Source: Aldrovandia affinis
Taxonomy: Eukaryota; Chordata; Actinopteri; Notacanthiformes; Halosauridae
Length of the DNA stretch: 64,000 nt
NCBI GenBank assembly: GCA_029706075.1
Contig: JAINUG010000015.1
Coordinates: 6,346,154-6,410,153 of the forward strand
Direction: 5' to 3'
Position 1 is the first letter of the stretch; each line of letters starts with the position of its first letter. This document shows positions 23,901 through 32,719 of the stretch, piece by piece. The notes under the pieces were generated by a model. That model did not search any database. It was given only the letters and a program-made list of their open reading frames with translations, and was not told the origin of the DNA. The translations under genes and the position numbers were made by a program.

Positions 23901-26505
23901 TACTTCAGAGGATAAACAAATGAGTGCCCTTTTCACAGTGTGGAATACACAAGTAATCTGGCTGCTATTCTGGATTTATGCTAAAGGGAGCTTTATTGGC
24001 AGTCCCATTTCCGAACGTCTTTGTCAGCGTTCCAGCATTTCCCAAACCAAACGCTTCATACGGCATCCCCCCTCAGGTATTTTTCCACCTTTTTCCGCTG
24101 TCATTACTGCTATCATCGCATGCCATGCAGCATTGTTCTCGCTTTCTATGCAGACATTTTTGATGTGTGTGTGTGTGTGTGCGTGTGCGTGCATGTGTGT
24201 ATTTGTGCTTTGTGCCATGTTTCATTTATGTTTTCATTTTTTTGTTCTTATTTGATCTTCCAATAATTGTCTCTTTTACTTTTGTTTCGCCAGACTTTCA
24301 GTTGAATTATTTGTTGTTGTTTTGTCTGTTGTGTTTTCGGGGGAATATGTCGTGGCTTTGCCGGCCCTTGGTTTGTCCGTGGCTTTGCTCCGTAGATTCC
24401 CGTTGCGCAGTCCTCTGTCATGGATGACATAGAGGAGTGGCTCTGTACTGATGTGGTGAGACTTCTTTACCTTGATTCATTCTGTATGTTTTCTCTCTTT
24501 TCTTTACTTTAATTTTTCAATTATCTCACGTAAGCTGACACCACACATTTCCTTTCCTTTACTTTTGTTTTCCAGCCACTTAAAATTATTTGTGCTGTTT
24601 CCCCAAAAGGCCACACTGAATAATGCTTTATTAGGGGGAGAGCTCGTTCATTATGATACTACTAACAACCTTTTCTAAGTTGTACCTGCTAGTGTAGTGA
24701 TATAGCGAGGTTATCACCAGGCAATGTTGATGTAAGTATTCTCAGTGTGAGCGGCCATTTGTTAGTCTTAGTCATGTCTTTTGTGTACTTTACTACTGAC
24801 TGTGCCCCTACTGGTTTGTTCATGTATTGTACCAGAGTGAACTTGGTTGGACAGATGTCATTGATGGATGGGAGGGGGTGGGGGGTTGTGGGATTGGGGT
24901 CATGGGCTGACAACATATTGGTAAGAGCCCAATCGCATTTGCAATTAACTATATAACTGAACTGCTTAAAACACTTGCAAATATGTGAGCATGCCCCACA
25001 ACACCACCAGTGCATGGATACCCTCCACAGCAATGACAGATGCCCCACACCTTTTTACATATTGTTTTGTCACATATCGACAGAATCGATTAGGCAATGA
25101 TAAGCTTATCTGAGAAGGAAGCATGTAGGGTTTGAAGATTCAAGATGCACCAGTGTTCTTGGTTGTGGATAAAGACACATACAACACCAGTGGCGATATT
25201 CATAAAGGATACATGTCAGTCACATCACATCTGATTAAGAACATCCCCAACGAGAAACTCTCAACGAGATATAAAGAACTGATGGATCTTTGGGGTCAAG
25301 GCATTGGCAAAGGAATAACCTGAACTTAATTTAAACATTATTTACAATGGCCAAAATTTCTAAATTTCCAGCCATATGTGACATTAAAGTACAAATGGGA
25401 CTTAACTTATTGAGTATTACTTTTTCCAGCCTTCTGCATTAAGAAACTTAAAAAGGGATAAATATAGACTATAAATCAAATGTACTATATAAACACTACC
25501 GGTCAAAAGTTTTAGAACACCCCCATTTTCCATTTTTTACTGTAATTTAAGCAGTTCAAGTCCAGTGAATAACCTGAAATGGTACAAAGGTAAGCGGTAA
25601 ACTGCTGGTTAAAAAGTTTAGGTTACCAAAAACTGAAAAATTATGTAAGTTTCAGAGTTATTAAAAAAAGGCCCTTTTCAGGGAACAAGTAATGGGTTAA
25701 CGTGGGTTAACAGTCTCTCTGTTAAAAATGGGGGTGTTCTAAAACTTTTGACCGGTTGTGTATGTGTGTGTGTTTTGCATGTGTGCGTGGATAGACTCTC
25801 AGACAAATGCATTTGTCTTCAAAAGGGTTATATGGTAGCATAAACTATTCAAGTAGTCAAGTTATGAATATCTCTGCCGGGAGGCAAAATGTGAGGCCAG
25901 AACATGTTTGTAATGAATTGGGTTGTCCTGTCTGGTGTAGGAGCAGTGTTGTTGTGTCCATGTGTGAATGTGGTCTCCAGTCAGTCCTGTCTGCGAACAG
26001 TGTTGGGTTGAAAGGGGATAGGAGTAAAAGGGGGGTTAGTTTTGGCTAAATTTACCGCATCTTAATACTCATCTTCACATGTTTTTATTTCTTTGTACTG
26101 GTGAATAGAAGGGTGATGAAGCTGAAGAGGGGGTGACAAGTGAAGGTATGGATGCAGATTGTACATTATGTTCATTTAATTTTCCTGTATTCCTCTCATT
26201 TATCCCCTTTTATATGTACCGTATGCTTTTTGTAATCGAAAGAGTATTGTCTGCAATGTGTATGTCCATGGTGTTTTACTTAAAACATTTGATCATTTGT
26301 TGGTGGTGCATTTTGCTAAAGTGAACATTTTACATTCTCTCTCTCTCCAGAGTTTGACAAGTTTTTAGAAGAGAGGGCTAAAGCTGCAGAGGTGGTACCA
26401 ACCTTACCATCGCCCCCTACCGGAGACCCCGCCCCCCCTGTGAGCGCGTCCCGTGGCAGTCGCAAGAAACCAGAGAGATCTGAAGACGCCCTCTTTGCCT
26501 TGTAG
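2861..26505 (+). CDS. tom1l2: TOM1-like protein 2 (exons 2-15, 5' end outside window)
   Basis: Endosomal adaptor of the TOM1 family. The VHS domain (exons 2-5) and the three-helix GAT domain (exons 7-8) bind ubiquitinated cargo, Tollip and clathrin; the C-terminal tail binds clathrin and myosin VI. Coding exons: 2861-2945, 5610-5688, 5921-6070, 9000-9134, 9847-10023, 10775-10891, 13809-13942, 14475-14523, 17151-17310, 18103-18220, 18630-18705, 24396-24455, 26109-26145, 26351-26505. Every junction is GT-AG and phases match, giving 509 residues after the split first codon; with about 18 residues from the missing exon 1 this is slightly longer than the human protein (about 507). It is TOM1L2 rather than TOM1 because of [32 protein letters not shown] and the C-terminus [13 protein letters not shown], and because it sits next to srebf1. 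Exon 1 is not in the window. A possible extra exon lies at 20594-20659. Confidence 0.95.
3190..3337 (+). repeat. tRNA-derived SINE copy (L2-type tail)
   Basis: Degraded tRNA-like head with a B box (ggttcaattcc) near 3231, an A-run near 3260, then the tail ctttGGATAaaag and tctgctaaatggc. Same family as 51617-51775. Located in tom1l2 intron 2. Confidence 0.8.
5610..5688 (+). CDS. tom1l2: tom1l2 exon 3
   Basis: Acceptor ttgctgcag, donor acg|gtgagt. Encodes [20 protein letters not shown] then VMLGLT, a core helix pair of the VHS domain. Confidence 0.95.
5921..6070 (+). CDS. tom1l2: tom1l2 exon 4
   Basis: Exactly 50 codons in phase 0. Encodes [20 protein letters not shown] then [14 protein letters not shown] and [10 protein letters not shown], the central VHS superhelix. 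Confidence 0.96.
6275..6326 (+). repeat. (TG)n microsatellite
   Basis: Interrupted TG run in tom1l2 intron 4, with tctg interruptions. Confidence 0.9.
6461..7344. mobile_element. Fold-back element with ~220-bp inverted arms
   Basis: The left arm (6461-6690, starting tatgattatt, with gttgctgcctagattt) is repeated in inverse orientation at 7120-7344 (aaatctaggcagcaac ... aataatcata). Shared blocks include gctaaagctagtcatgctaa and atatcgttaa. The loop holds text typical of the 3' part of Tc1-like elements (catggctgtaattaaagc, ctttaggctgtaaggaaac). There is no transposase ORF. It is a non-autonomous DNA element in tom1l2 intron 4. Confidence 0.75.
8014..8098. mobile_element. Miniature piggyBac-like MITE with TTAA flanks
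   Basis: TTAA followed by ccctttaatggtc, ending gactattaaaggg then TTAA. The 77-bp element has near-perfect terminal inverted repeats and a TTAA target duplication, as piggyBac-type elements do. Class is inferred from TTAA plus CCC termini only. Confidence 0.6.
9000..9134 (+). CDS. tom1l2: tom1l2 exon 5
   Basis: 45 codons, phase 0. Encodes [20 protein letters not shown] onward to SPIHTPQR, the final VHS helix and its exit. Confidence 0.96.
9170..9508 (+). repeat. 39-bp minisatellite interrupted by a SINE tail
   Basis: Unit of 39 bp (aggttcttaggacactgtgc, agacattagtgttgagtac), about six copies at 9299-9508 and one partial copy at 9170-9197. Between them (about 9197-9285) lies an L2/SINE tail with ctctGGATAagaa and tctgctaaatgcc. 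Confidence 0.85.
9847..10023 (+). CDS. tom1l2: tom1l2 exon 6
   Basis: 59 codons, phase 0, acceptor after a T-rich tract (tttttttaag). Encodes the Pro-rich linker between VHS and GAT ([15 protein letters not shown], ending AINPNSEQ). This linker is poorly conserved, so the exact acceptor is less certain than at other exons. Confidence 0.88.
10775..10891 (+). CDS. tom1l2: tom1l2 exon 7
   Basis: 39 codons, phase 0. Encodes [20 protein letters not shown], then [19 protein letters not shown]: the start of the GAT domain. Confidence 0.96.
11381..12573 (-). mobile_element. Inner hAT element with BED-finger transposase remnant, element 11389-12565
   Basis: Termini tagagctgggggat and atcacccagctcta are inverted repeats. 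Flanks ATGCACGC (11381-11388) and ATGCACAC (12566-12573) form an 8-bp duplication with one mismatch. On the minus strand at 12221-12463 a remnant reads [15 protein letters not shown] ... FCKHCKKW, the pattern of a BED zinc finger at the N-terminus of hAT transposases. It is broken by the nested Tc1 element and by decay. Confidence 0.8.
11626..12151 (-). mobile_element. Internally deleted Tc1/mariner element
   Basis: The left end cagtaccagtcaaaagtttg and the inverse gtactcaaacttttgactg at the right are terminal inverted repeats; TA flanks the left end. The minus strand at 11875-12108 encodes [20 protein letters not shown], the C-terminal part of the Tc1 DDE transposase (normally ...NPIE..WDELDR). 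Only about 530 bp remain of the usual 1.3-1.6 kb. It lies inside the inner hAT element. Confidence 0.88.
13601..13614 (+). promoter_or_regulatory. CTCF-like motif (weak candidate)
   Basis: CCACTAGAGGGAGC differs at one core position from the CTCF consensus CCASYAGRKGGCRS. It lies about 200 bp upstream of exon 8. Motif match only. Confidence 0.25.
13809..13942 (+). CDS. tom1l2: tom1l2 exon 8
   Basis: Encodes [20 protein letters not shown], then [20 protein letters not shown] and LRYE: GAT helices 2 and 3, which carry the ubiquitin and Tollip surfaces. Ends in phase 2 (ag|gtgaca). Confidence 0.96.
13980..14180 (-). repeat. tRNA-derived SINE, reverse orientation
   Basis: Reverse complement shows a tRNA-like head (tagtggttagggagctgggc), a B-box-like ggttcaattccc, the block ttgctgttgtacccttgagc and a tail gtcgctctgctaaatgcc that lacks part of the GGATA loop. 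Immediately downstream of exon 8. Confidence 0.8.
14475..14523 (+). CDS. tom1l2: tom1l2 exon 9
   Basis: 49-bp exon. Its first base completes Arg; it then encodes [16 protein letters not shown] (human YERFERYRSGRSVQNASNG). The donor ggg|gtgagt is followed within about 12 bp by a large VNTR. Confidence 0.92.
14535..14950 (+). repeat. 35-bp minisatellite (VNTR), ~12 copies
   Basis: Unit ctggatctgtaccgtac plus ctggtctgagtnccgtac (35 bp) repeated from just after the exon 9 donor. Substitutions vary between copies (ccg/ctg/cca). All three minus-strand frames stay open because the unit has no stop in any frame and 35 is not a multiple of 3. Confidence 0.95.
14951..17150 (+). other. tom1l2 intron 9, remainder
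   Basis: Unique-looking AT-rich intron with a T-run near 15122. No gene or repeat recognised. Confidence 0.5.
17151..17310 (+). CDS. tom1l2: tom1l2 exon 10
   Basis: Encodes [20 protein letters not shown], then [15 protein letters not shown] ... [14 protein letters not shown] is a clathrin-box-like motif. The Ala/Pro/Ser-rich insertion ([12 protein letters not shown]) is longer than in human and explains part of the extra length. Strongly GC-rich relative to its introns. Confidence 0.95.
17372..17715 (+). repeat. Interspersed SINE-like repeat, family A copy 1
   Basis: Starts with a tRNA-like box (cgcgtggtctagtggttt), contains gtggttctggggtacc, tcactgccggtcacagg and cagcgaactatgag, and ends taattggctaccaaattggg agaaaaac. 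About 300 bp are shared with 41945-42240 in srebf1 intron 10. No coding capacity. Confidence 0.8.
18103..18220 (+). CDS. tom1l2: tom1l2 exon 11
   Basis: Encodes [20 protein letters not shown], then [27 protein letters not shown] is the acidic-aromatic conserved block of the TOM1 family tail. Confidence 0.95.
18630..18705 (+). CDS. tom1l2: tom1l2 exon 12
   Basis: Encodes [20 protein letters not shown], then QNTGG (human VTYEDPQAVGGLASALDNRK). Ends in phase 0, as does the candidate micro-exon downstream. Confidence 0.94.
18706..20593 (+). other. tom1l2 intron 12, first part
   Basis: Contains a fragment of a SINE in reverse orientation near 19085-19165 (ccttgctcaaaggtgcaaca, gggttacaagtcc). 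Otherwise nothing recognised. Confidence 0.5.
20594..20659 (+). CDS. tom1l2: Candidate alternative micro-exon of tom1l2
   Basis: Acceptor gttgttgattcag, then 22 open codons, then donor atg|gtgagg. The length (66 bp) and phase 0 at both ends let it be inserted between exons 12 and 13 without shifting the frame. It encodes [20 protein letters not shown] plus [16 protein letters not shown] resembles [13 protein letters not shown] in exon 13, the myosin VI-binding segment, so it may be a duplicated cassette or mutually exclusive exon. I do not confidently recognise it from known isoforms. Confidence 0.6.
22811..22985 (-). repeat. tRNA-derived SINE, reverse orientation
   Basis: Reverse complement reads gtgtggctcagttggtagag (A box) ... 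ggttgtgggttcacttccc (B box) ... actttGGATAaaatagtctgctgaatggc. Same family as 51617-51775. Confidence 0.85.
23987..24076 (+). CDS. Weak candidate exon in tom1l2 intron 12
   Basis: A 30-codon open stretch reading [17 protein letters not shown] near its end, followed by donor ctcag|gtattt. It stays in phase 0 only if the poor acceptor gctaaag at 23986 is used; the better ggcag at 24002 would shift the frame. Not recognised from the family. Probably fortuitous. Confidence 0.15.
24163..24200 (+). repeat. (GT)n microsatellite
   Basis: Interrupted gtgtgt/gcgtgt run in tom1l2 intron 12. Confidence 0.85.
24396..24455 (+). CDS. tom1l2: tom1l2 exon 13 (myosin VI-binding segment)
   Basis: Exactly 20 codons, phase 0 at both ends. 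Encodes [20 protein letters not shown] (human IPVAQPSVMDDIEVWLRTDL). This conserved acidic/aromatic helix lies in the myosin VI-binding region of TOM1 proteins. The acceptor cgtag has a G/T-rich rather than strongly pyrimidine-rich tract. Confidence 0.94.
25497..25756. mobile_element. Palindromic Tc1/mariner-type MITE, copy 1
   Basis: Terminal inverted repeats accggtcaaaagttttagaa (left) and ttctaaaacttttgaccgg (right), extended by cacccccatttt. No ORF. Shares its interior (cagttcaagtccagtgaata, cctgaaatggtacaaaggta) with 36977-37253. Confidence 0.85.
26109..26145 (+). CDS. tom1l2: tom1l2 exon 14
   Basis: 37-bp exon encoding [12 protein letters not shown] (human KGDDLEEGVTSE). Donor gaag|gtatgg, phase 1. 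Confidence 0.93.
26351..26505 (+). CDS. tom1l2: tom1l2 exon 15 (terminal coding exon)
   Basis: Encodes [20 protein letters not shown], a Pro-rich stretch and the terminal [13 protein letters not shown] then TAG at 26503-26505. The C-terminus is identical to mammalian TOM1L2. Confidence 0.97.
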
Positions 26506-29500
26506 CGACCCAGCAGAAACCTTTGATCCTCTGCGCCCCTCACCCTGCTCCCACCCTCCCGGACCCAAAACTGCCGCCTTGCCCCCTGTGCCCCAACTCA
26601 GCTCCGGCATACAGGGCCAGCCCTGTGCCAGTGCTGCCTGCCCAACCCACCAACCCTATTCCAGCCCGATTCCCTGGCTCAGCGCACTACTGCATCATCG
26701 CAGATATACAAGAGGCCGGCTACCCATGCTCTGTTTCATCTTTCTTTTTAGTGTAAAAGCTGTTGGGGATAGCTACCGTTTTAGCAAACGGTTTTGCATT
26801 TACGCCCTTAAGTTCTAAAGGGAGGCTAACCAAGTGCTGTGATAAAGGGTTCATGAATATATCTTCCTTTTTTCCTCATGCTCCTTCTGTCGACCCCTCT
26901 GGCTTCATCCAGGAAAGCTTCTCCTTGGGACAGCTTCTCCTGAAAGCAGCCCCAGTCAGTACATAATGGTAAAAGGTATTAATTAGGGACATGCTGGATG
27001 AATTAGTATGCTTACATTTTTTTATAATTTTTTTCCTGTTAAAGGGATGTCATCCACATTAATTTGTCCCCCAAGAAAGTCCATTGTTAAATCCACACTG
27101 TATGTATTAACTTAATTAACTTAGTTTGGTTTGGATATGGTAAGGTTGTTATTTCTGTAAATTGCTTTTGTCATGTCTGACTCGGTGAAAATAGCATTTT
27201 TGAAGGGAAGAGAAAGCATTGAAGGGAGAGAGGGCATCGTTAATGGTGCCTGAGTACGTCCTCTTGTCACGTATTTATAAAGCTTTACTGTGTCTGCAGC
27301 CTGATTGGCTGGTAGTTGAATTTGAAAGGTGGCCTGGGGCACTGCACATGCTCACCTGTGCACTATTGAAAAGGGAATATACAAATATGGGACATCTCTG
27401 TATGCTTTTCATCCTCAATTTGTGTGTATTAGTGTTAATACCTGCATAGTTACCTGGCCATCAAGCATGGAGTCAACATATAGGCATTTACACAGTCTAT
27501 AAATCTCTGTACCCAGAGACACAATTTTATGCTGTGTTTCTTTTAGGTTATTGACAAGAGTTTAGATCTAAAAGGCTTAGGGAGTGATGGGAATATTAGG
27601 CACTTTGGATGCTACAGTTGATTAAAACAGCCTTTTTGGTTATTCCTTATCATTGTAAATGTGTATCTTTCTGTGACATTATTGTTTATATGAGAAGTTC
27701 AATATATTTTAACAGTCATGGAATTAATTATACATTTTGGGGTGTTAACTACAGAATTATAACTGACACTGGATATGTTACAGTTTAAATAATTTCCGGA
27801 AGTATTTTTAACAAGAACAAATCTGCAATTAAATAGATTTTCTTTGTTTGTTTGCTGAAAAGTATTTCTGTTGAAACTGCCTTATCAGAAGGTTGAGTGA
27901 CGGTCAGTCTTTTCCAGTGTTATGTTTATTATGTACTCACAATGATTACATGGCCAAGCAGGAATTCCCCGGGTTTTTTTTCCTGCACACATAAACTTTG
28001 GACTTTTCTTTAGTCACTTTCTAAGGTCTTGAAGCACAGTTCAAGAGAGGTTTCTATGATTCTGAATATTTATGCATAAGGTAATGGACCAAAGTTACAT
28101 TTGGCACTCGTAAAAAATAAGATAAATAATGTGGAAGAGACAAAACTAGCATTAACTCATTTATGTTGAGTAGTTTCACAGAGTTGCTATTTAAAAAAAG
28201 AAAAGAAAAGAAAAAAAAACATGGGCTGATTCAGGAATTATGAAGTGGGCATCCGTATGCAGTGTGTATTCTACTGTCATTCTGAATTAATATCTGAATC
28301 AATCCATAATGTTTCCTTTACTTTTTTCCCATGCAAATGAAGAACATGAAATTATTTTGGTGGGGGATTTGCCCCTGCCTTACAACCCCACCCTTTTCAT
28401 TTTTCAAGCAACCATTAAATAGGAAAATAAAATCGCTGGCCAGAATTAATTCTAGCATTCTTATGTGTTGAAATATTTGCGCAAACAAGTTGTTCCATCC
28501 CTCCTCTCCAATTACAAAATGTCCAGCTGTAACACTTGATTTTATTGCTGTTATAGGTTGCATTACATTCAGATTTCACCAACTCTGGGAGCGGTGGAGA
28601 GGATGATTAAACCACTAGCTGAGGTCTAATGAAAGAACATGAGAATTTCAATGGTGACCCTGAATGGGCTAAGGGTGATGCTGAAGATGTATTGAGACTT
28701 GTGATGCTAATGTACATTGTCTTGTTTCATTCCAGTTGTCAAAACATTTCTTACTATGACCTTGACTGTGAGCGGTGGTCACCCATTAACAACATGAGGT
28801 TCACACTTGTGATAATGAAAACACTAATAGCAACTTACAAGGCATCGGTTGGCCTGAGACATTTGACCTACTACATCAGGCTATCTAACTTCATCAAATA
28901 TTCTGTACAGTGTATTGTAAATGAGAGAGTTATGTAACACTTATCAGCAAGTACCTTATTTGATCTGCTATTTAAAGTGATCTATCAAAAAGCCAGAATA
29001 AGCATTCTGGTTGCTTGCAGCAAAGATGGTCAGTTTTATATCTGTATTCACTTTAGAATGTTAGAAAATATTGACACAACTCAGAATAATTTATTTGTAA
29101 TATTCATTTCAACCATCAATGTTTTAAAATGTATTTTAGAATATTAAAACAAAATGCTTTAATAATTAAACGGGACACTCTTTCATCTATGGTAAATGTG
29201 CGTTAACATGGGTATAACTATTGGTTTCTCCAGTTCTTGAATTTTGTTCATGTTTTGTTGCTTTTGTTATTTTCCCTTTATTTGCTTTTGGAGACAACCT
29301 GTTAACATATTCTCTAATATACCTTTTCCTCTGGGCTTGCAGAGGTGGGAATGTTATAAAGGTCTGGAAGATTCAATTCAACTTCAATTAAGGGCATTGC
29401 CTGCAGGATTAAACTCAAGTCTGCACTAGTTATTTGGTCTTGATTCCAAGAGAGTACACATTGCTTATCACTAAAACGTTCCCCTAAAAACAATAAATGA

Positions 29501-30070
29501 ATGGCACATGGTGTTTATTTTTTAACTCTTTTTTATCCTTAGTCATTTTTCAGTTGGTAGCCTTAATGGCCACACATGATGTACTAACATCTCAAGCTTA
29601 AGACAATTAGCCCTCCTTTGGCATCTGAAAGACATTTTAACAGGACTCTATGATCTATTATGACGCAGTATTTTACTTACCAGTTGCATTTTGATTTGTG
29701 TGTGTGCGTGCGTGTATGCGTGCGTGCGTGCGTGTGTGTGTGTGCGTGTGTGCGTGTAAGTACATGTGTAACTAATTTGACAGTAGCAACAATATTCTTT
29801 GGAAAAAAACTAAAACGTGTGAACAACACTAGGCCTCAGGATGTATGTCAGAGCAAAGGTGTCTTGTGAGTTGTTTACCTGGCTTGCTCTTTACAACAAT
29901 TAAACATTTCCCACAAGGACGGAGCTTCTGCAACAGTAACTGGGATTGACAGAGTGACAGGAAATGGTTTGTGTGGGTATATGTGCTAACTGCTGCTGTT
30001 AACTTGAGCTATGTGCTGTTTGACTCTTGCATGTGTTGAACTCCCAATAAAACACTAGCAGTGTGACCTG
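26506..30070 (+). other. tom1l2: tom1l2 3' UTR (inferred)
   Basis: About 3.5 kb of AT-rich sequence after the stop. Candidate poly(A) signals AATAAA are at 29492-29497 and 30046-30051; the latter is followed by GT-rich text (cagtgtgacctgt). A (GT)n tract lies at 29698-29758. Open frames here (for example 28629-28937) look non-coding. Confidence 0.6.
30046..30051 (+). terminator. tom1l2: Candidate poly(A) signal of tom1l2
   Basis: AATAAA with downstream GT-rich element. The upstream AATAAA at 29492 is an alternative. Confidence 0.5.
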
Positions 30071-32625
30071 TAATTCATATTTTCTGTGGTTATTTGAGAA
30101 TTACTCTTCTAAAGTGAATTTAAGAATAAAAGTTGTGGTGCAGGTATGAGAAGAAATTAAATAGGCTATCTGTTGGAATTTCTGCTTGTAAAAGACCACA
30201 AAAAGGATCTAATACTGTGATTTTTTTAAACTTTGTTTTTAGAGGAGGCTTCTGTTCAAAATCAATAACAAGAAATCAATGTCACAATAAACAAGCCTAT
30301 TTAACTATGGCCACTTGCCATGTCTAGTATCACACCTGAAAGTGAGCTGAGAGACAGGCCTCCACTTGGGCTAAGGTGTACTTGGAATTTGTGTCAACTT
30401 GACAAATATTACTGCAATGTTGAAGTATAGCTAAAACTGGGCCAAAGCAAATGCCCCTTTACACTCATGCTGAGTTCATGGGCAGATGATTTCCACACTG
30501 ACTTATACACTAACCTTTTTTTCCTTCTACAACACATTTTTTAAATCATCAGTTATATATAACAATTACAGAACAAGACCATGCAGACAGCACATTATGG
30601 CTCTATAACATCTGAGGTTTGTCATATGTAACTACTATAAAGCTATGGCAGACATCGTTTATCATGGAAAGGTATGTAGGAAGGTAGTCAAGAGATTTTA
30701 ACAGTCTTGTCATGTTTTCTATTCAGACTACTATGTTTTCTTACATTGTATGTTCATCTTAAATGAGCTGTGTGTTATCCATAAGATTATGCGGGGAAAC
30801 AATTGTAATATATAATCAAATATGCCATGAATGGAATGTGGGAGCCAAGTGCTTCAGTCTGAGGAACAACATGCTGCATTCCAGACTGGAAGATCTCTTT
30901 ATTGCCACAAAGTGACACTAATTTAACATAATGTAATTTTTCTATGCAATCGCCTCCTTTTTTATCATGTTATGCTACACGTAGGTCATCGAGAGTTTAC
31001 ATTTCGCTTACCAGTACGTCCACCACTTATTGTTTTCCTAGCATGCCGAACCATGTATTTAATGTAATTTACAAAGTCAAATATGTTCCACATTTGTGGT
31101 CAACCTTGCATTGTACTCTTTCGTAGGGATTCTTGACGAAAATTATATCCCCACCATCGCAGTCCAATGATGTAATCACAGAATAAGAGGTGATGTGAAA
31201 TCACCCCACTGGGTAGATCTTCCGTCTTATTGGCTAACTCCCCTTGTTCTGGAGGCGTAGCCTCTGTTGACCAAACAAACAAGAGTACCACGCCTCCCAC
31301 CATCCTCAGGCAGCATGCAAAATAGGAACAGTAATCATGTAAGCGTTCTGAAGAATTGCAGGAGTGACGCTAATTCGCGCGTCTTTATTTAATGTTAACT
31401 GATCCTCAAATGATTTTATGTACCAAGGTAAATATAGATGTTGATCGATACCATTCTGAGCACACGTTGCTAGTACTATTGTATTGTCTGTAGCTTGTTT
31501 GTTTCTCTGTCGTTTCCCTTTTTTCATCGATTGTATGTAATATAGGCTACCCAATAAACAGTTTAAATGAAGTATTCTTCGATGTACTGCCTGGAGCGGA
31601 ACATTGACCACTTTGATGGGTCTTGTCCGAATCATCCCCAGCACAACGCCTTCACTTCGCAGTAACTCCAGAAAAGCACGGATTTTATGTCTACGTGTCC
31701 TTTAGACCCCTCTGATGGTAGAAGAAAACACATGGCCTCATACTTTCCATCTATGGCCTATTTAGGTAATTCGCTACTTTCTTTTTCACATATGTCCTGT
31801 ATCTCTATATTTGGGCATTTCATTGATGATGATTATTGTTCCCAGTCAAACACATTGTTTTAGCCTGACGTACAATTTCCTGTAAATGTATTAATGTATT
31901 TTATAAACCATTCAAATGTATTTCATTAACATAGAAAGGCCTATTATATATAGGTTATATATAGCCAACTACAGTTGCAGAGGCTGCAGCATCAAATGTT
32001 AGCTGGACATGAACCTAAGTACAGAATAAAACATTAGTCCCGCAAATTATGACAGTGACATACATGGCGTGACATGTGACATGACATACGACTCAAAGTT
32101 GTATCCAGTACAGCAGTGTTGTTTGTTTTAGTGCAGTAAGTTATTTGAGAATGTTTTTCTCAGAAAGACAGCTCCTTGGAAATGTACAGGATTGTCAAAC
32201 CGCTCTACAAGTTGCGCGTGTGTGCCACTTCGGAAGAAAGCGCTTGGGCTGATTGGTTGATGTCAATGTCACTCAATTAGTTATGCGTCCACTGGGCTTG
32301 CGTGGCTACCCAGTAGCTTAGCAATATGTTGCACCACCACCTTTCCAAATGTCTGGCAAGTTTGCCGGCTATGGTGGCATAAGCTACTGTGAGTACAAAG
32401 TGAGCTAAAGATATAATTCAAAAAGTTCTGTGTCACATTTCCATGAGGTATAACTAACGTTAATTTCAAAATTTCGTTATCTAGCTAACGTTAGCTGCAT
32501 GACTAGCTGGCTGTGGTTATGTTTTGTGCAGGCTGAGTGCTGTCCCGTATACGGTATTAGTATCTTGCTTAGCGATAAAGTTAAAATAGAGCACTGGAAC
32601 GCAGTTAAAACAAATAATTTTCAGC
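30071..32625 (+). other. tom1l2-srebf1 intergenic and srebf1 upstream region
   Basis: No gene found. Holds the SRE/NF-Y cluster near 31160-31235, an inverted CCAAT (ATTGG) at 32252-32256, and palindromes of the type agctaacgttagct at 32484-32497. A possible 5' splice donor (aatcat|gtaagc) lies near 31335. Confidence 0.5.
31163..31233 (+). promoter_or_regulatory. srebf1: SRE-1 flanked by NF-Y sites
   Basis: AAATCACCCCACTG at 31198-31211 contains the perfect SRE-1 decamer ATCACCCCAC known from the LDL receptor promoter. A CCAAT box (31163-31167) and an inverted CCAAT, ATTGG (31229-31233), flank it, as in SREBP-responsive promoters where NF-Y is the obligate partner. It lies about 1.4 kb upstream of the SREBP-1a start codon. 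The transcription start is not known. Confidence 0.55.
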
Positions 32626-32719
32626 ATGAATTGTGAATCATTTGTGGACATTCTGGACCCGAACCGCCCCCCTAATGATCCCAGCGATATTGACACGACA
32701 TTGATGATCGACGTTGACG
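32626..32719 (+). CDS. srebf1: srebf1 exon 1a
   Basis: ATG at 32626; encodes [20 protein letters not shown], then [11 protein letters not shown] and one base of the next Asp codon; donor gacg|gtaaga. An acidic transactivation segment in the position of mammalian exon 1a, although the residues differ. ttttcag ends one base before the ATG, so an upstream non-coding exon is possible. Confidence 0.85.

Noticed and set aside
28629..28937. 102-residue ORF in the tom1l2 3' UTR
   Set aside because: No recognisable domain, AT-rich chance frame, no splice or start context.
31306..31644. 112-residue minus-strand ORF upstream of srebf1, considered as a divergent gene
   Set aside because: No family resemblance; overlaps probable promoter DNA.
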